Positions 1-6,625 of a stretch of DNA of 12,226 nucleotides are shown here, piece after piece. The number at the start of each line of letters is the position of its first letter. Positions within the stretch are counted from its first letter, which is position 1. The stretch lies in contig JAUYTF010000462.1 in assembly GCA_030695285.1 (NCBI GenBank), positions 1 through 12,226 on the forward strand. Reading direction: 5' to 3'. A program made the position numbers and the translations under genes. The DNA is from Eubacteriales bacterium. GTDB taxonomy: Bacteria > Bacillota > Clostridia > Christensenellales > CAG-138. The notes under the pieces are model-generated. The model made no database searches, was not told the DNA's origin, and was given only the letters and a program-made list of their open reading frames with translations.

Positions 1-665
1 ACCTCATCGGCGTTTATGCCGCAGCGATGACCTCTGAAACCTCTGTGAAAAACATGAACGCAGAAAAGGTCGTCGGCTTTGTCGGCGGCGGCGATTTCCC
101 CGTCATCAACGACTTCCTCATTGGCTTCCTCGAGGGCGCGAAAGCGACCGATCCGGAAGTCAAGGTTGACACCCGCTATGTCAACAGCTTCGTTGATACC
201 GCAACCGCCAAAGAAATGGCGCTTTCCATGATCAACGACAACAAAGCGGACATCATCTGGGGCGTTGCGGGCCTGTCCGGCAACGGTGCGGCGGAAGCTG
301 CCCTCGAAACCGGCAAAGCCTGGTTCATCGGCGTGGACTCCGATCAAGAGGCAACCTTCTCGGCGGAGCTGGCAGCCATCACGCTGACCTCCGGCCTCAA
401 GAATGTTGGCACCTCGATCGTCTATATCTTTGATGAGTGGGATGCGGGCCGCACCTATTGGGGTCAGCTCGTCAACCTCGGCCTCACCGAAGGCGGCGTC
501 GGTATCGTGACCGACAAGAACTTTGCCAACATGGCGCCAAAAACAGTGCAGGACAAGGTCCTCGCAGCCGAAGCCGCAATCAAAGCGGGCACCATCGTGG
601 TTCCCTCTGCCATCGGTGATGACACCAACGCAGTCGTCGCGATGCGCGATGCCATGCAGCCGTAA
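1..665 (+). CDS. BMP family (PnrA-like) nucleoside substrate-binding protein, 5' partial
   Basis: This is the C-terminal part, about 221 residues, of an ABC transporter binding protein. The frame starting at base 3 is open to the left edge and reads LIGVYAAAM before the first ATG (27), which matches the inside of the family domain, so the true start with its expected lipoprotein signal lies outside the window. BMP-family features are a GFVGGGDFP strand-turn, an AGLSGNGAAEAA segment, the IGVDSDQ motif that lines the ligand pocket in PnrA-type proteins, and TSGLKNVG. Known members bind purine or pyrimidine nucleosides outside the membrane and deliver them to the permeases. The ATPase and permease genes follow on the same strand, supporting nucleoside import. 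Codons here favour C-ending forms (aac, gac, ggc, acc), as expected of an abundantly made protein. The exact ligand cannot be read from this fragment. Confidence 0.93.
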   Translation, partial: LIGVYAAAMTSETSVKNMNAEKVVGFVGGGDFPVINDFLIGFLEGAKATDPEVKVDTRYVNSFVDTATAKEMALSMINDNKADIIWGVAGLSGNGAAEAALETGKAWFIGVDSDQEATFSAELAAITLTSGLKNVGTSIVYIFDEWDAGRTYWGQLVNLGLTEGGVGIVTDKNFANMAPKTVQDKVLAAEAAIKAGTIVVPSAIGDDTNAVVAMRDAMQP

Positions 666-709
666 GGCACAAGTTCAACACGCAATTCAGTAAGCTTAGC
701 TTATACAAC

Positions 710-740
710 ACCGGGGGAGGGCGATAAGCTCTTCCCCGGT
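710..740 (+). terminator. Stem-loop after the binding-protein gene (weak terminator or mRNA-stabilising hairpin)
   Basis: Bases 710-721 (ACCGGGGGAGGG) pair with 729-740 (CTCTTCCCCGGT) as a 12 bp stem with two G-U pairs. An extra C722-G728 pair leaves a GATAA loop. The tail, TCGTTCC, is not a clean U run, so termination may be partial. Placed 45 bases after the binding-protein stop and before the ATPase, it fits the common arrangement in which the binding-protein message is made or kept in excess of the membrane components. The pairing is seen directly; the role is inferred. Confidence 0.6.
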
Positions 741-805
741 TCGTTCCACCCAGAGATCGTTTCATGATTCATCCGTGTTCGTAGCCGCGCGCTGCTTGCG
801 AAACG

Positions 806-834
806 TTGAATTCACCCGTCTTTTATATTAAGAT
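806..834 (+). promoter_or_regulatory. Candidate sigma-A promoter for the ATPase-permease-hydrolase run
   Basis: TTGAAT (806-811) and TAAGAT (829-834) are separated by 17 bases; each matches the -35 or -10 consensus at four of six positions. They lie in the AT-rich patch after the 710-740 hairpin. This would let the ATPase, permease and hydrolase genes be transcribed independently of the binding-protein gene. Weak consensus, so tentative. Confidence 0.33.
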
Positions 835-864
835 AGCAGTAATAATCCAAATGAATAATCAAAG

Positions 865-906
865 CACTCGTTTGATCGCAACTATCGTGTATTTACACTC
901 GTTCGA
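865..906 (+). repeat. Spaced direct repeat CACTCGTTYGA, possible operator pair
   Basis: CACTCGTTTGA (865-875) and CACTCGTTCGA (896-906) match at 10 of 11 positions and start 31 bases apart, close to three helical turns, so both would face the same side of the DNA. The second copy runs into the palindrome GTTCGAAC (901-908). The pair lies downstream of the candidate promoter and upstream of the ATPase ribosome binding site. A regulator binding site is an inference. Confidence 0.35.
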
Positions 907-945
907 ACATGAGCCGCTTGCCGGCTGATCATACATATTCCATGC

Positions 946-952
946 AAAGGGG
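946..952 (+). promoter_or_regulatory. Ribosome binding site that fixes the ATPase start
   Basis: AAAGGGG lies 10 bases before the ATG at 963. The earlier in-frame ATG at 909 has no purine-rich site before it and would add 18 residues that do not look like the start of an ABC domain. Confidence 0.6.
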
Positions 953-962
953 CACTCACTTT

Positions 963-2534
963 ATGGAACAAAAGCAGAACGATCTCGTCGTCCAAATGAA
1001 AGGCATCACAAAGGTGTATCCCAACGGGATCGCCGCCAATCAGGGGGTCGATTTCTCCGTGCGCCGCGGTGAAATCCACGCGCTCATGGGCGAAAACGGT
1101 GCGGGCAAAAGCACGCTGATGAAGATGCTCTTTGGTCTCGAGCAGCCAACCGAGGGAGCGATCTTCGTAAACGGCGAGAAGGTCGCGCTGCATTCGCCCA
1201 CAGCGGCGATTGCGCACGGCATCGGCATGGTGCATCAGCACTTCATGCTCGTGCCAAGCCTGACAGTTGCCGAAAACATCGTGCTCGGCATGGTGCCAAA
1301 AAAGAGCGGTATGTTCATCGATTTTAAGAAAGCCACGGAGCTCACCAAGGAGTTTGCCGCGCGCTTCAATCTCGCGGTGAATCCCGATGCGAAAGTCGCG
1401 GATATCCCCGTGGGTATGAAGCAGAAGGTGGAGATACTCAAGGCGCTCATCCGCGGCGCAAAAATTCTGATACTCGACGAGCCGACGGCGGTTTTGACCA
1501 CGCAGGAGACGGCGGAGCTCTTCCGCGAGCTGGTGCACCTCAAGGAGCAGGGCTATACGATCATATTCATCTCCCACAAGCTCAACGAGATCAAACAGAT
1601 CACTGACCGTCTCACCATCATGCGCGGCGGAAAATCGATGGGCATCTACGAAACGGCCTCGATTTCCGAGCAGGAGATCTCGCGTTTAATGGTCGGGCGG
1701 GATGTCATACTGGGTGTACAGAAGGACACAGCCGCGCCAACAGACGTGGTGCTGAAGGTGCGCAATCTGGAATACACCAACGAATGGAACAAAAAGATGC
1801 TCAGCGGCGTTTCCTTCGATGTTCGAAAGGGCGAAATCCTTGGCATCGCGGGCGTGGAGGGCAACGGGCAGCGGGAGCTGGTCGATATGCTGTTTGATCT
1901 GCGCGAGCCGGATTCCGGCACAGCCACGGTGAACGGCAAGGATGTGATCCATGCATCTCAGGCCCGCATTCGTGCGATGGGCGTCTCCCTCGTGCCGGAG
2001 GATCGCATGACCTACGGCATCGCGGACTCCGCAACCATCGAAGAAAACCTCATCTCCGACCGCTTCGAGGAGAAGCGCTTTAACCTCGGACCGCTTTTCA
2101 ACATGAAAGCGATTCGCGCGGAGAGCGACCGGCTCATTCAGGACTACACGGTGCTCTGCAAATCCCGCAAGCAAAAGGTGAAGATGCTCTCCGGCGGAAA
2201 CATTCAAAAGGTCGTCGTCGCGCGCGAGTTCTCCAGCGACCCGACTTTGATCATCGCCGACCAGCCTACGCGCGGCATCGACGTGGGAGCCACCGAGTTC
2301 ATCCGCAAAAAGCTGGTCGATCTTTCTCGCGCGGGCACGGCCGTGCTGCTCGTCTCCGCCGATCTCAACGAGGTCATGGAGCTCTCCGATAGCCTCATCG
2401 TACTCTACGGTGGAAAGATCGCCGCGTATTTTGAGGACACCAGTCAGCTGGACGATGTGATGATGGGCGAATACATGCTCGGCCTCAAGCGGCAGAGCGA
2501 CGAGGAGATCGGGAGGGTGTGTCATGAAAGATAA
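963..2534 (+). CDS. Nucleoside ABC transporter ATP-binding protein, two ABC domains (NupO/YufO-like)
   Basis: A 523-residue protein with two fused ABC ATPase domains that powers sugar- or nucleoside-type import through the two permeases encoded next. Domain 1 has Walker A GENGAGKS (residues 43-50), Walker B ILILDEPTAVLT and the degenerate signature IPVGMKQ in place of LSGGQ. Domain 2 has a degenerate Walker A (GVEGNGQRE, without the GKS lysine), an intact signature LSGGNIQK and Walker B LIIADQPTRGIDVGA. This complementary asymmetry is typical of RbsA/NupO-type ATPases and implies one competent composite ATP site. The start is set by the site at 946-952. The 3' end overlaps the first permease by 11 bases, with GGGAGG (2511-2516) inside the ATPase gene serving that permease. 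Class is certain; nucleoside specificity rests on the BMP protein and the hydrolases. Confidence 0.96.
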   Translation: MEQKQNDLVVQMKGITKVYPNGIAANQGVDFSVRRGEIHALMGENGAGKSTLMKMLFGLEQPTEGAIFVNGEKVALHSPTAAIAHGIGMVHQHFMLVPSLTVAENIVLGMVPKKSGMFIDFKKATELTKEFAARFNLAVNPDAKVADIPVGMKQKVEILKALIRGAKILILDEPTAVLTTQETAELFRELVHLKEQGYTIIFISHKLNEIKQITDRLTIMRGGKSMGIYETASISEQEISRLMVGRDVILGVQKDTAAPTDVVLKVRNLEYTNEWNKKMLSGVSFDVRKGEILGIAGVEGNGQRELVDMLFDLREPDSGTATVNGKDVIHASQARIRAMGVSLVPEDRMTYGIADSATIEENLISDRFEEKRFNLGPLFNMKAIRAESDRLIQDYTVLCKSRKQKVKMLSGGNIQKVVVAREFSSDPTLIIADQPTRGIDVGATEFIRKKLVDLSRAGTAVLLVSADLNEVMELSDSLIVLYGGKIAAYFEDTSQLDDVMMGEYMLGLKRQSDEEIGRVCHER

Positions 2535-3645
2535 GCGAATGTTCGGCTTTGAACTGGTGCGCGGGGCGGCGGCAATTCTCGTTGCGCTCGGCGTAGGAAC
2601 GATATTCATCTTCTTAAGCTCGGACGAGCCTTTTACCGCGCTAAGATACCTGCTCATCGGCCCGCTCGTCTCCCTCAGAGGCGGAATAGCGAGCTTTAAT
2701 ACGCAGGGACTCTATACGATTCTCGCGGCGATGATTCCGACCATCTTTACCGGCCTTGCTGTTTGCGTCATGTTTTCGAGCAACCAGTTCAACTTGGCGG
2801 GTGAGGGCGTTGCGCTGACGGGCGGCTTTGTCGCGGCGCTCTGCGGCATCTATCTGCAGATGAACTCCGGCCTGCACGCGGTCGTCTGCATACTCATTGC
2901 GGCGGCGGTTGGCGGTGTGATCATGCTCATACCTGCGCTACTCAAGGTAAAACTTGGCGCAAGCGAAATGGTAACCAGCCTTATGCTGAATTATGTTTGC
3001 ATGTATGTCGTGCTGCACTATCTCAACTTTGTGTTTGCCGATCGCAGCAAGGGCTCGACCCAGACGTTCCCGTTTGCAGAGACTGCCAGAATCGGCGCAC
3101 TCGTGCCGGGTGGCAGCAAGCTTAGCTGGGGCTTTATCGCGGCACTCGCGTTTGTGGTGATCGTAGCAGCGTTCATGTATCGAACGCGCTGGGGCTATGC
3201 CATCCGCATGATCGGCATCAACCAGGCGTTTTCGAAGTACTCCGGCATGAAAGTCGGCGGCACCATCGTGCTATCCCAAGTCATCGGTGGCGCGCTCTCC
3301 GCAATCGGCGGCAGCGTCGAGGTGCTGGGGCGTTACTCGACATTCCTCTGGAAGGAGCTGCCGGGCTACGGGTGGACAGGCATCACCATCGCCATACTCG
3401 CAAAAAACAACCCGCTGATGGTTCCCCTGGCTGCTTTTTTCATCGCCTATCTGGAGAAGGGCTGTCAGCTGATGGCGACGTATTGCGACGTGCCGAGCGA
3501 AATGATCGACATCATTCAGGCGGCGATCTTCCTCTTCTTTGCCGCGGAGCAGTTCCTCGCAGGCTATCGCCAAAAGATCGTGGTCAAGAATACCCGTGCC
3601 GATCTTGCGAAAGTGTCGGCGAGTGCCCAAGGAGGTGCTGAATAA
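2524..3645 (+). CDS. Nucleoside ABC transporter permease 1 (BPD_transp_2 family, NupP/YufP-like)
   Basis: A 373-residue, very hydrophobic inner-membrane protein with about 8-10 membrane segments, beginning with a helix near residues 11-30 after the short charged start MKDKRMFGFE. Family landmarks are FTGLAVCVMFSSNQFNLAGEGVA-like sequence in the first third, EMVTSLMLNYV, and the cytoplasmic coupling segment MIGINQAFSKYSGMKVG, where related proteins have RAVGLNPEAARYAGI-like sequence. It would form half of the translocation channel with permease 2. Start ATG is supported by GGGAGG seven bases upstream, and the gene overlaps the ATPase gene by 11 bases. The stop shares one base with the next start (TAATG), and AAGGAGGTG (3629-3637) before that start lies inside this gene, indicating translational coupling. 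Confidence 0.95.
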   Translation: MKDKRMFGFELVRGAAAILVALGVGTIFIFLSSDEPFTALRYLLIGPLVSLRGGIASFNTQGLYTILAAMIPTIFTGLAVCVMFSSNQFNLAGEGVALTGGFVAALCGIYLQMNSGLHAVVCILIAAAVGGVIMLIPALLKVKLGASEMVTSLMLNYVCMYVVLHYLNFVFADRSKGSTQTFPFAETARIGALVPGGSKLSWGFIAALAFVVIVAAFMYRTRWGYAIRMIGINQAFSKYSGMKVGGTIVLSQVIGGALSAIGGSVEVLGRYSTFLWKELPGYGWTGITIAILAKNNPLMVPLAAFFIAYLEKGCQLMATYCDVPSEMIDIIQAAIFLFFAAEQFLAGYRQKIVVKNTRADLAKVSASAQGGAE

Positions 3646-4601
3646 TGTGGAGTCAGCTTCTTTCAACGATCCTCAAAGAGGAGTTCCTCTTCTCCGTTAT
3701 CCGAATCACGGCGCCGATTTTGTTTGCGGCGCTGGGCGCGGTCATCGCCGGAAAGGCGGGGGTGACCAACATCGGCCTCGAGGGCATCATGATGATCTCG
3801 GCGCTCTTTGGCGTGCTGTTTAGCTACTGGACGCAGAGTTGGCTGGTCGGCGTCATCGGCGCGATGCTCGTGGGCGTTCTGCTGGGGTTGATGATGGGCT
3901 TCTTCGCGCTCAAGCTCAAGACGGATATCATCCTCGCCGGCATCGCGGTCAACATGATGGGCACGGGCGGAACGATCTTTCTTCTGTATATGTTCACCGG
4001 CATGCGCGGTAACACAGGCGCGCTGGTCAGCCCAAATATTTTGATTCCGACAATCAATATACCGCTCGTTCAGGATATCCCGATCCTGGGCAGCATCCTT
4101 TCGGGACACGCAATTTTGACCTATCTTGCGTTTCTGCTGGTCTGGCTCATCTGGCTGCTGCTCTATCGCACGCCGCTGGGCCTCAACATCCGCGCGGTGG
4201 GTGAGAACGCGAACGCGGCCTCAAGCGTCGGCGTGAGCGTGCTCAAGATCAAGTACATCGCCCTCGCGCTCTCTGGGGCACTGGCAGGTTTTGGCGGCGC
4301 GTTTATGTCCATGTATTATTCGCAGGGCTGGAATAGCGGCATGGTCGCAGGACGCGGCTTTATCGCGCTCGCGGCGCAGGCCATGGGGCGCGGCGAACCC
4401 GTGGGAGCGATGTTTAGCTCCCTACTCTTCGGCCTTGCGCAGGCGCTGCGTACCAAGGTCAGCGGCCTGCAGGGTGTTTCGAGCTATCTCGTCTCGTCGA
4501 TTCCGTATGTGGTCACCATATTGGGCCTCGTGATCTATGCCGCCAGCACCATCAAGCGCGTGAAAAAAGCGCGCGCGGAGCACCCTGAGGTGAAGGTATG
4601 A
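3645..4601 (+). CDS. Nucleoside ABC transporter permease 2 (BPD_transp_2 family, NupQ/YufQ-like)
   Basis: A 318-residue inner-membrane permease, shorter than its partner as usual for the NupP/NupQ pair. It has the strongly conserved GKAGVTNIGLEGIMM block near residues 35-50, several hydrophobic helices, and the coupling segment RAVGENANAASSVGVSV, the counterpart of RAVGENPRAA in relatives. The C-terminus is a charged tail, VKKARAEHPEVKV. Its start overlaps the permease 1 stop by one base and has a strong AAGGAGGTG. Its TGA stop sits in an ATGA overlap with a 17-codon ORF, which itself overlaps the first hydrolase, so transport and hydrolysis look translationally linked. Confidence 0.95.
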   Translation: MWSQLLSTILKEEFLFSVIRITAPILFAALGAVIAGKAGVTNIGLEGIMMISALFGVLFSYWTQSWLVGVIGAMLVGVLLGLMMGFFALKLKTDIILAGIAVNMMGTGGTIFLLYMFTGMRGNTGALVSPNILIPTINIPLVQDIPILGSILSGHAILTYLAFLLVWLIWLLLYRTPLGLNIRAVGENANAASSVGVSVLKIKYIALALSGALAGFGGAFMSMYYSQGWNSGMVAGRGFIALAAQAMGRGEPVGAMFSSLLFGLAQALRTKVSGLQGVSSYLVSSIPYVVTILGLVIYAASTIKRVKKARAEHPEVKV

Positions 4602-4651
4602 CAGAGCGCGGGAAGAAGAATTTGATTACGTTTCCTGAGGTAAAGAAATGA
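4584..4651 (+). repeat. 18-base near-repeat, two copies 50 bases apart, each ending in ATGA
   Basis: Copy 1 (4584-4601, CCTGAGGTGAAGGTATGA) and copy 2 (4634-4651, CCTGAGGTAAAGAAATGA) agree at 15 of 18 positions. Each contains a GAGG ribosome binding site and a stop-start ATGA, and both encode Pro-Glu-Val-Lys in the upstream frame. The bases before each copy do not match, so this is not a simple full tandem duplication. It may be a short duplication or convergence on a coupling signal. Confidence 0.55.
4598..4651 (+). CDS. Possible 17-codon coupling mini-ORF between permease 2 and nucleoside hydrolase 1
   Basis: ATG at 4598 starts a 17-residue peptide, MTERGKKNLITFPEVKK, ending at TGA 4649-4651. 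The start overlaps the permease 2 stop as ATGA (4598-4601), and the stop overlaps the hydrolase start as ATGA (4648-4651). GAGG (4587-4590) lies seven bases before the ATG, a normal spacing. With ATGA at both ends the frame would let a ribosome leaving permease 2 restart here and restart again on the hydrolase. The peptide is basic, has no recognisable domain, and may matter only as translated spacer. Whether it is translated cannot be told from sequence. Confidence 0.45.
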   Translation: MTERGKKNLITFPEVKK

Positions 4652-5589
4652 TCAAAAAAATACCGGTGATTCTGGACGGCGATCCGGGGCACGACGACGC
4701 AATCGCTTGGGTGCTGGCAGCGGCGAGCCCCATGCTGGACATCAAGGCCGTGACCTCGGTCTGCGGCAACCAGACCATTGAAAAGACAACTTATAACGCG
4801 GGGCGCATCATGACGCTGGTTGGGCTCGACGCTCCACTTGCCATGGGGCGCGTCAAACCTCTCGTTGCGGACGCGATCATCGCGCCCACGGTGCACGGCA
4901 ACTCCGGCTTGGACGGCCCCGCCCTGCCGGAACCCAAGAACAAGCCGGTGGACAAAGACGCCTGCACGCTGATGGCGGAGATACTGGAGGCGAGCGACGA
5001 GCCGGTGGTGCTGTTTCCGACAGGACCGCTCACCAACATCGCGACGTTGCTGCTCTTGTATCCGCACCTCAAGCCGAAAATTCGCCACATCTACCTCATG
5101 GGCGGCGGCATCGACTTTGGCAACTGGACGCCCGCGGCGGAGTTCAACATCCTCGTCGATCCGGAGGCCGCCGATGTGGTATTTACGAGCGGTGTGCCGA
5201 TCACGATGGCGGGGCTGGATGTCACCGAACAGGCGCTGGTCTTCCCCGAAGACTTTGAACGCATCCGCGCGGTGGGCAACGCTGTTGCGACCGTTGTCGC
5301 TGAGTGGCTGGACTTCTTCTACGGCTTCCATCGTAGCATCGGCTATCCCGGCGCGCCTGTGCACGACGCGGTTGCCATCGCGGCGCTGATTCGCCCCGAG
5401 ATTATGACGATGGTGGATATGTTTGTTGCCATCGAGACCACGGGGGACTATTGCCGCGGCACCACGGTTGGCGACAAGCTCGGCGTGCTGAACAGACCTA
5501 GCAATGCGCGCGTGATCATGGGCATCGATCGCAAGGCCTTTGTCGATCTGCTCGCCGAAGCCGCGGCGCACTACGGAAAGGGGGCGTAA
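4648..5589 (+). CDS. Inosine-uridine preferring nucleoside hydrolase (IunH/Rih family), paralogue 1
   Basis: A 313-residue cytoplasmic enzyme that cleaves the N-glycosidic bond of ribonucleosides, giving free base and ribose. The calcium-binding signature DGDPGHDD is at residues 10-17. Other family landmarks are VHGNSGLDG, GPLTNIA, a GGGI turn, AEFNILVDPEAAD, GLDVT and the C-terminal PVHDAVAI with the conserved His-Asp. Length is normal for the family. The ATG at 4648 overlaps the mini-ORF stop, with GAGG (4637-4640) upstream. It lies four bases before a second hydrolase of the same family. Purine or pyrimidine preference cannot be assigned from the motifs I can read. The transporter context says the substrate is an imported nucleoside. 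Confidence 0.94.
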   Translation: MIKKIPVILDGDPGHDDAIAWVLAAASPMLDIKAVTSVCGNQTIEKTTYNAGRIMTLVGLDAPLAMGRVKPLVADAIIAPTVHGNSGLDGPALPEPKNKPVDKDACTLMAEILEASDEPVVLFPTGPLTNIATLLLLYPHLKPKIRHIYLMGGGIDFGNWTPAAEFNILVDPEAADVVFTSGVPITMAGLDVTEQALVFPEDFERIRAVGNAVATVVAEWLDFFYGFHRSIGYPGAPVHDAVAIAALIRPEIMTMVDMFVAIETTGDYCRGTTVGDKLGVLNRPSNARVIMGIDRKAFVDLLAEAAAHYGKGA

Positions 5590-5593
5590 GCGG

Positions 5594-6529
5594 ATGAACA
5601 AGTTGCCGATGCTGCTGGACTGCGACACGGGCGTGGACGACGCGGTCGCCATCCTGCTGAGTAAATATCTCAACACGCTGGAACTCGTCGCGGTGACCAC
5701 CGTTGCGGGCAACGTCGAGGTGGAGCACACCACGCGAAATACGCTTCAGGTGCTCGAGCTTGCGGATATGGGGCATATCCGCGTCTATATGGGTGCGGCA
5801 AAGCCGCTGCTGGGCGAAACCGTCACCGCGCACCATGTGCACGGGCAAAATGGGCTCAACGACATGGTGCTACCGAAACCGCGACGCGAGCCGGAAGCGA
5901 TGCCCGCCTGGGACGCGATCTATGAATACGCCAAAAAGTACAATGGTGAGCTGGTCGTGGTTGCGGTTGGACCGCTGACCAACCTTGCACTGGCGTTGGC
6001 GAAATATAAAGAGTTGCCGCAGCTGCTCAAGCGAATCGTCATCATGGGCGGTGCTGCTGTCGGCGGCAACGTTACCCCAAGCGCGGAATTCAATGTCTAT
6101 GCCGACCCAGAAGCCGCCGACATGGTGCTTACCTGTGGTGCTCCGGTCTATATGTGCGGGCTGGATGTGACCATGCGCGCATATTTTACGGCGGAGGAGC
6201 TGGATGAAATCGCCGCGCTGGGCTCGAAGCAGGCCGTTTTCGCGCGGGACGTGATGCAAAGTATTTTACGGTTTTACCGCACCTACAAGCTCGGTGGCGT
6301 GGCGTTTCACGACCCCGTGACGGTGCTGTATGCGGATGACGACAGCTATTTTCAGACCGAACACGCGGGCGTTCGCGTGGAGACGAAGGGCAGGCTCACG
6401 CGCGGAAAGACCGTCACCGATCTCTATAGCGACAAGCAGATGGAGCACAACGCCTATGTTGTGACCAATCTGGATCGGGACATCTTCAAGCGCCGCGTGT
6501 TCGAGATCATGGCAAAGTACGGGGAGTAA
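5594..6529 (+). CDS. Nucleoside hydrolase (IunH/Rih family), paralogue 2
   Basis: A 311-residue nucleoside hydrolase with the metal signature DCDTGVDD at residues 9-16, then VHGQNGLND, GPLTNLALAL, MGGAAVGGNVTPSAEFNVYADPEAAD, GLDVT and C-terminal FHDPVTVL. It is clearly a paralogue of the gene just upstream but differs around the metal site and the C-terminal His (FHDPV against VHDAV), suggesting a different nucleoside preference. The ATG at 5594 follows GGAAAGGGGG (5575-5584), which lies in the previous gene; only four bases separate the two genes. An in-frame upstream start at 5540 lies inside hydrolase 1 and is not needed. The run ends here and meets the terminator at 6536-6566. Confidence 0.94.
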   Translation: MNKLPMLLDCDTGVDDAVAILLSKYLNTLELVAVTTVAGNVEVEHTTRNTLQVLELADMGHIRVYMGAAKPLLGETVTAHHVHGQNGLNDMVLPKPRREPEAMPAWDAIYEYAKKYNGELVVVAVGPLTNLALALAKYKELPQLLKRIVIMGGAAVGGNVTPSAEFNVYADPEAADMVLTCGAPVYMCGLDVTMRAYFTAEELDEIAALGSKQAVFARDVMQSILRFYRTYKLGGVAFHDPVTVLYADDDSYFQTEHAGVRVETKGRLTRGKTVTDLYSDKQMEHNAYVVTNLDRDIFKRRVFEIMAKYGE

Positions 6530-6535
6530 CACGAA

Positions 6536-6566
6536 AAAGGGGCTGCCCGAAAATGGCAGCTCCTTT
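6536..6566. terminator. Bidirectional intrinsic terminator between convergent genes
   Basis: AAAGGGGCTGCC (6536-6547) pairs with GGCAGCTCCTTT (6555-6566) over 12 bp with one G-U pair and the loop CGAAAAT. For the - strand gene the transcript reads the stem and then a U5 run (A6534-A6538 on the + strand, partly in the stem). For the + strand gene the stem is followed by a T-rich but interrupted tail (6571-6588). It lies between the hydrolase 2 stop and the convergent phosphorylase stop, so it can serve both. Confidence 0.8.
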
Positions 6567-6591
6567 GACATTTCGTCGTTTCTCTTTGTAG

Positions 6592-6610
6592 GGGCGGATA
6601 CCATCCGCCC
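6592..6610. repeat. REP-like GC-rich palindrome (GGGCGGAT-ACC-ATCCGCCC)
   Basis: A perfect 8 bp inverted repeat with a 3-base loop lies in TTTGTAGGGG...CCGCCCGCG, between the terminator and the phosphorylase stop. Palindromes of this TGTAGGGGCG...CGCCCG form look to me like dispersed intergenic repeats of GC-rich clostridial genomes. That is recollection, and only one copy is in this window. It could also act as a second 3'-end hairpin of the - strand message. Confidence 0.55.
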
Positions 6611-6625
6611 GCGAACCGTACATCG

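Larger units (their letters stand above)
741..962 (+). other. Non-coding leader upstream of the transporter ATPase gene
   Basis: No gene is supported between the stem-loop and the ATPase start. The stretch holds an AT-rich patch (about 820-863), unusual in this GC-rich window, with a possible promoter. A near-exact 11-base direct repeat follows (865-875 and 896-906). A small dyad GTGTA-TT-TACAC (887-898) and the perfect palindrome GTTCGAAC (901-908) also occur. I saw no match to a purine, preQ1 or other known riboswitch core. Confidence 0.5.

Noticed and set aside
887..898. GTGTA-TT-TACAC dyad as a separate operator
   Set aside because: Arms of only five bases are expected by chance in a leader of this size; kept only as a note within the leader region.
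909..962. Upstream ATG start for the ATPase
   Set aside because: No ribosome binding site before 909, and the extra 18 residues are not family-like; AAAGGGG supports 963.
741..962. Possible purine or other riboswitch before the ATPase gene
   Set aside because: I could not find a conserved aptamer core or a three-way junction pattern; only simple repeats and dyads are visible.
1686..2657. 323-codon open frame on the - strand opposite the ATPase
   Set aside because: Antisense to intact ABC motifs, rich in His, Arg and Asp as expected of a complement-strand artefact, with no domain recognised.
5540..5593. Upstream start for hydrolase 2 giving an 18-residue extension with TERGRKR, resembling the mini-ORF TERGKK
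   Set aside because: It overlaps hydrolase 1 by 50 bases, and the ribosome binding site at 5575-5584 fits the ATG at 5594. The likeness to the mini-ORF is probably chance from purine-rich DNA.
4552..5733. 393-codon open frame on the - strand across permease 2 end and both hydrolases
   Set aside because: It lies antisense to genes with clear hydrolase motifs, spans several gene borders, has no recognisable domain, and is of the kind that GC-rich coding DNA leaves open on the other strand.
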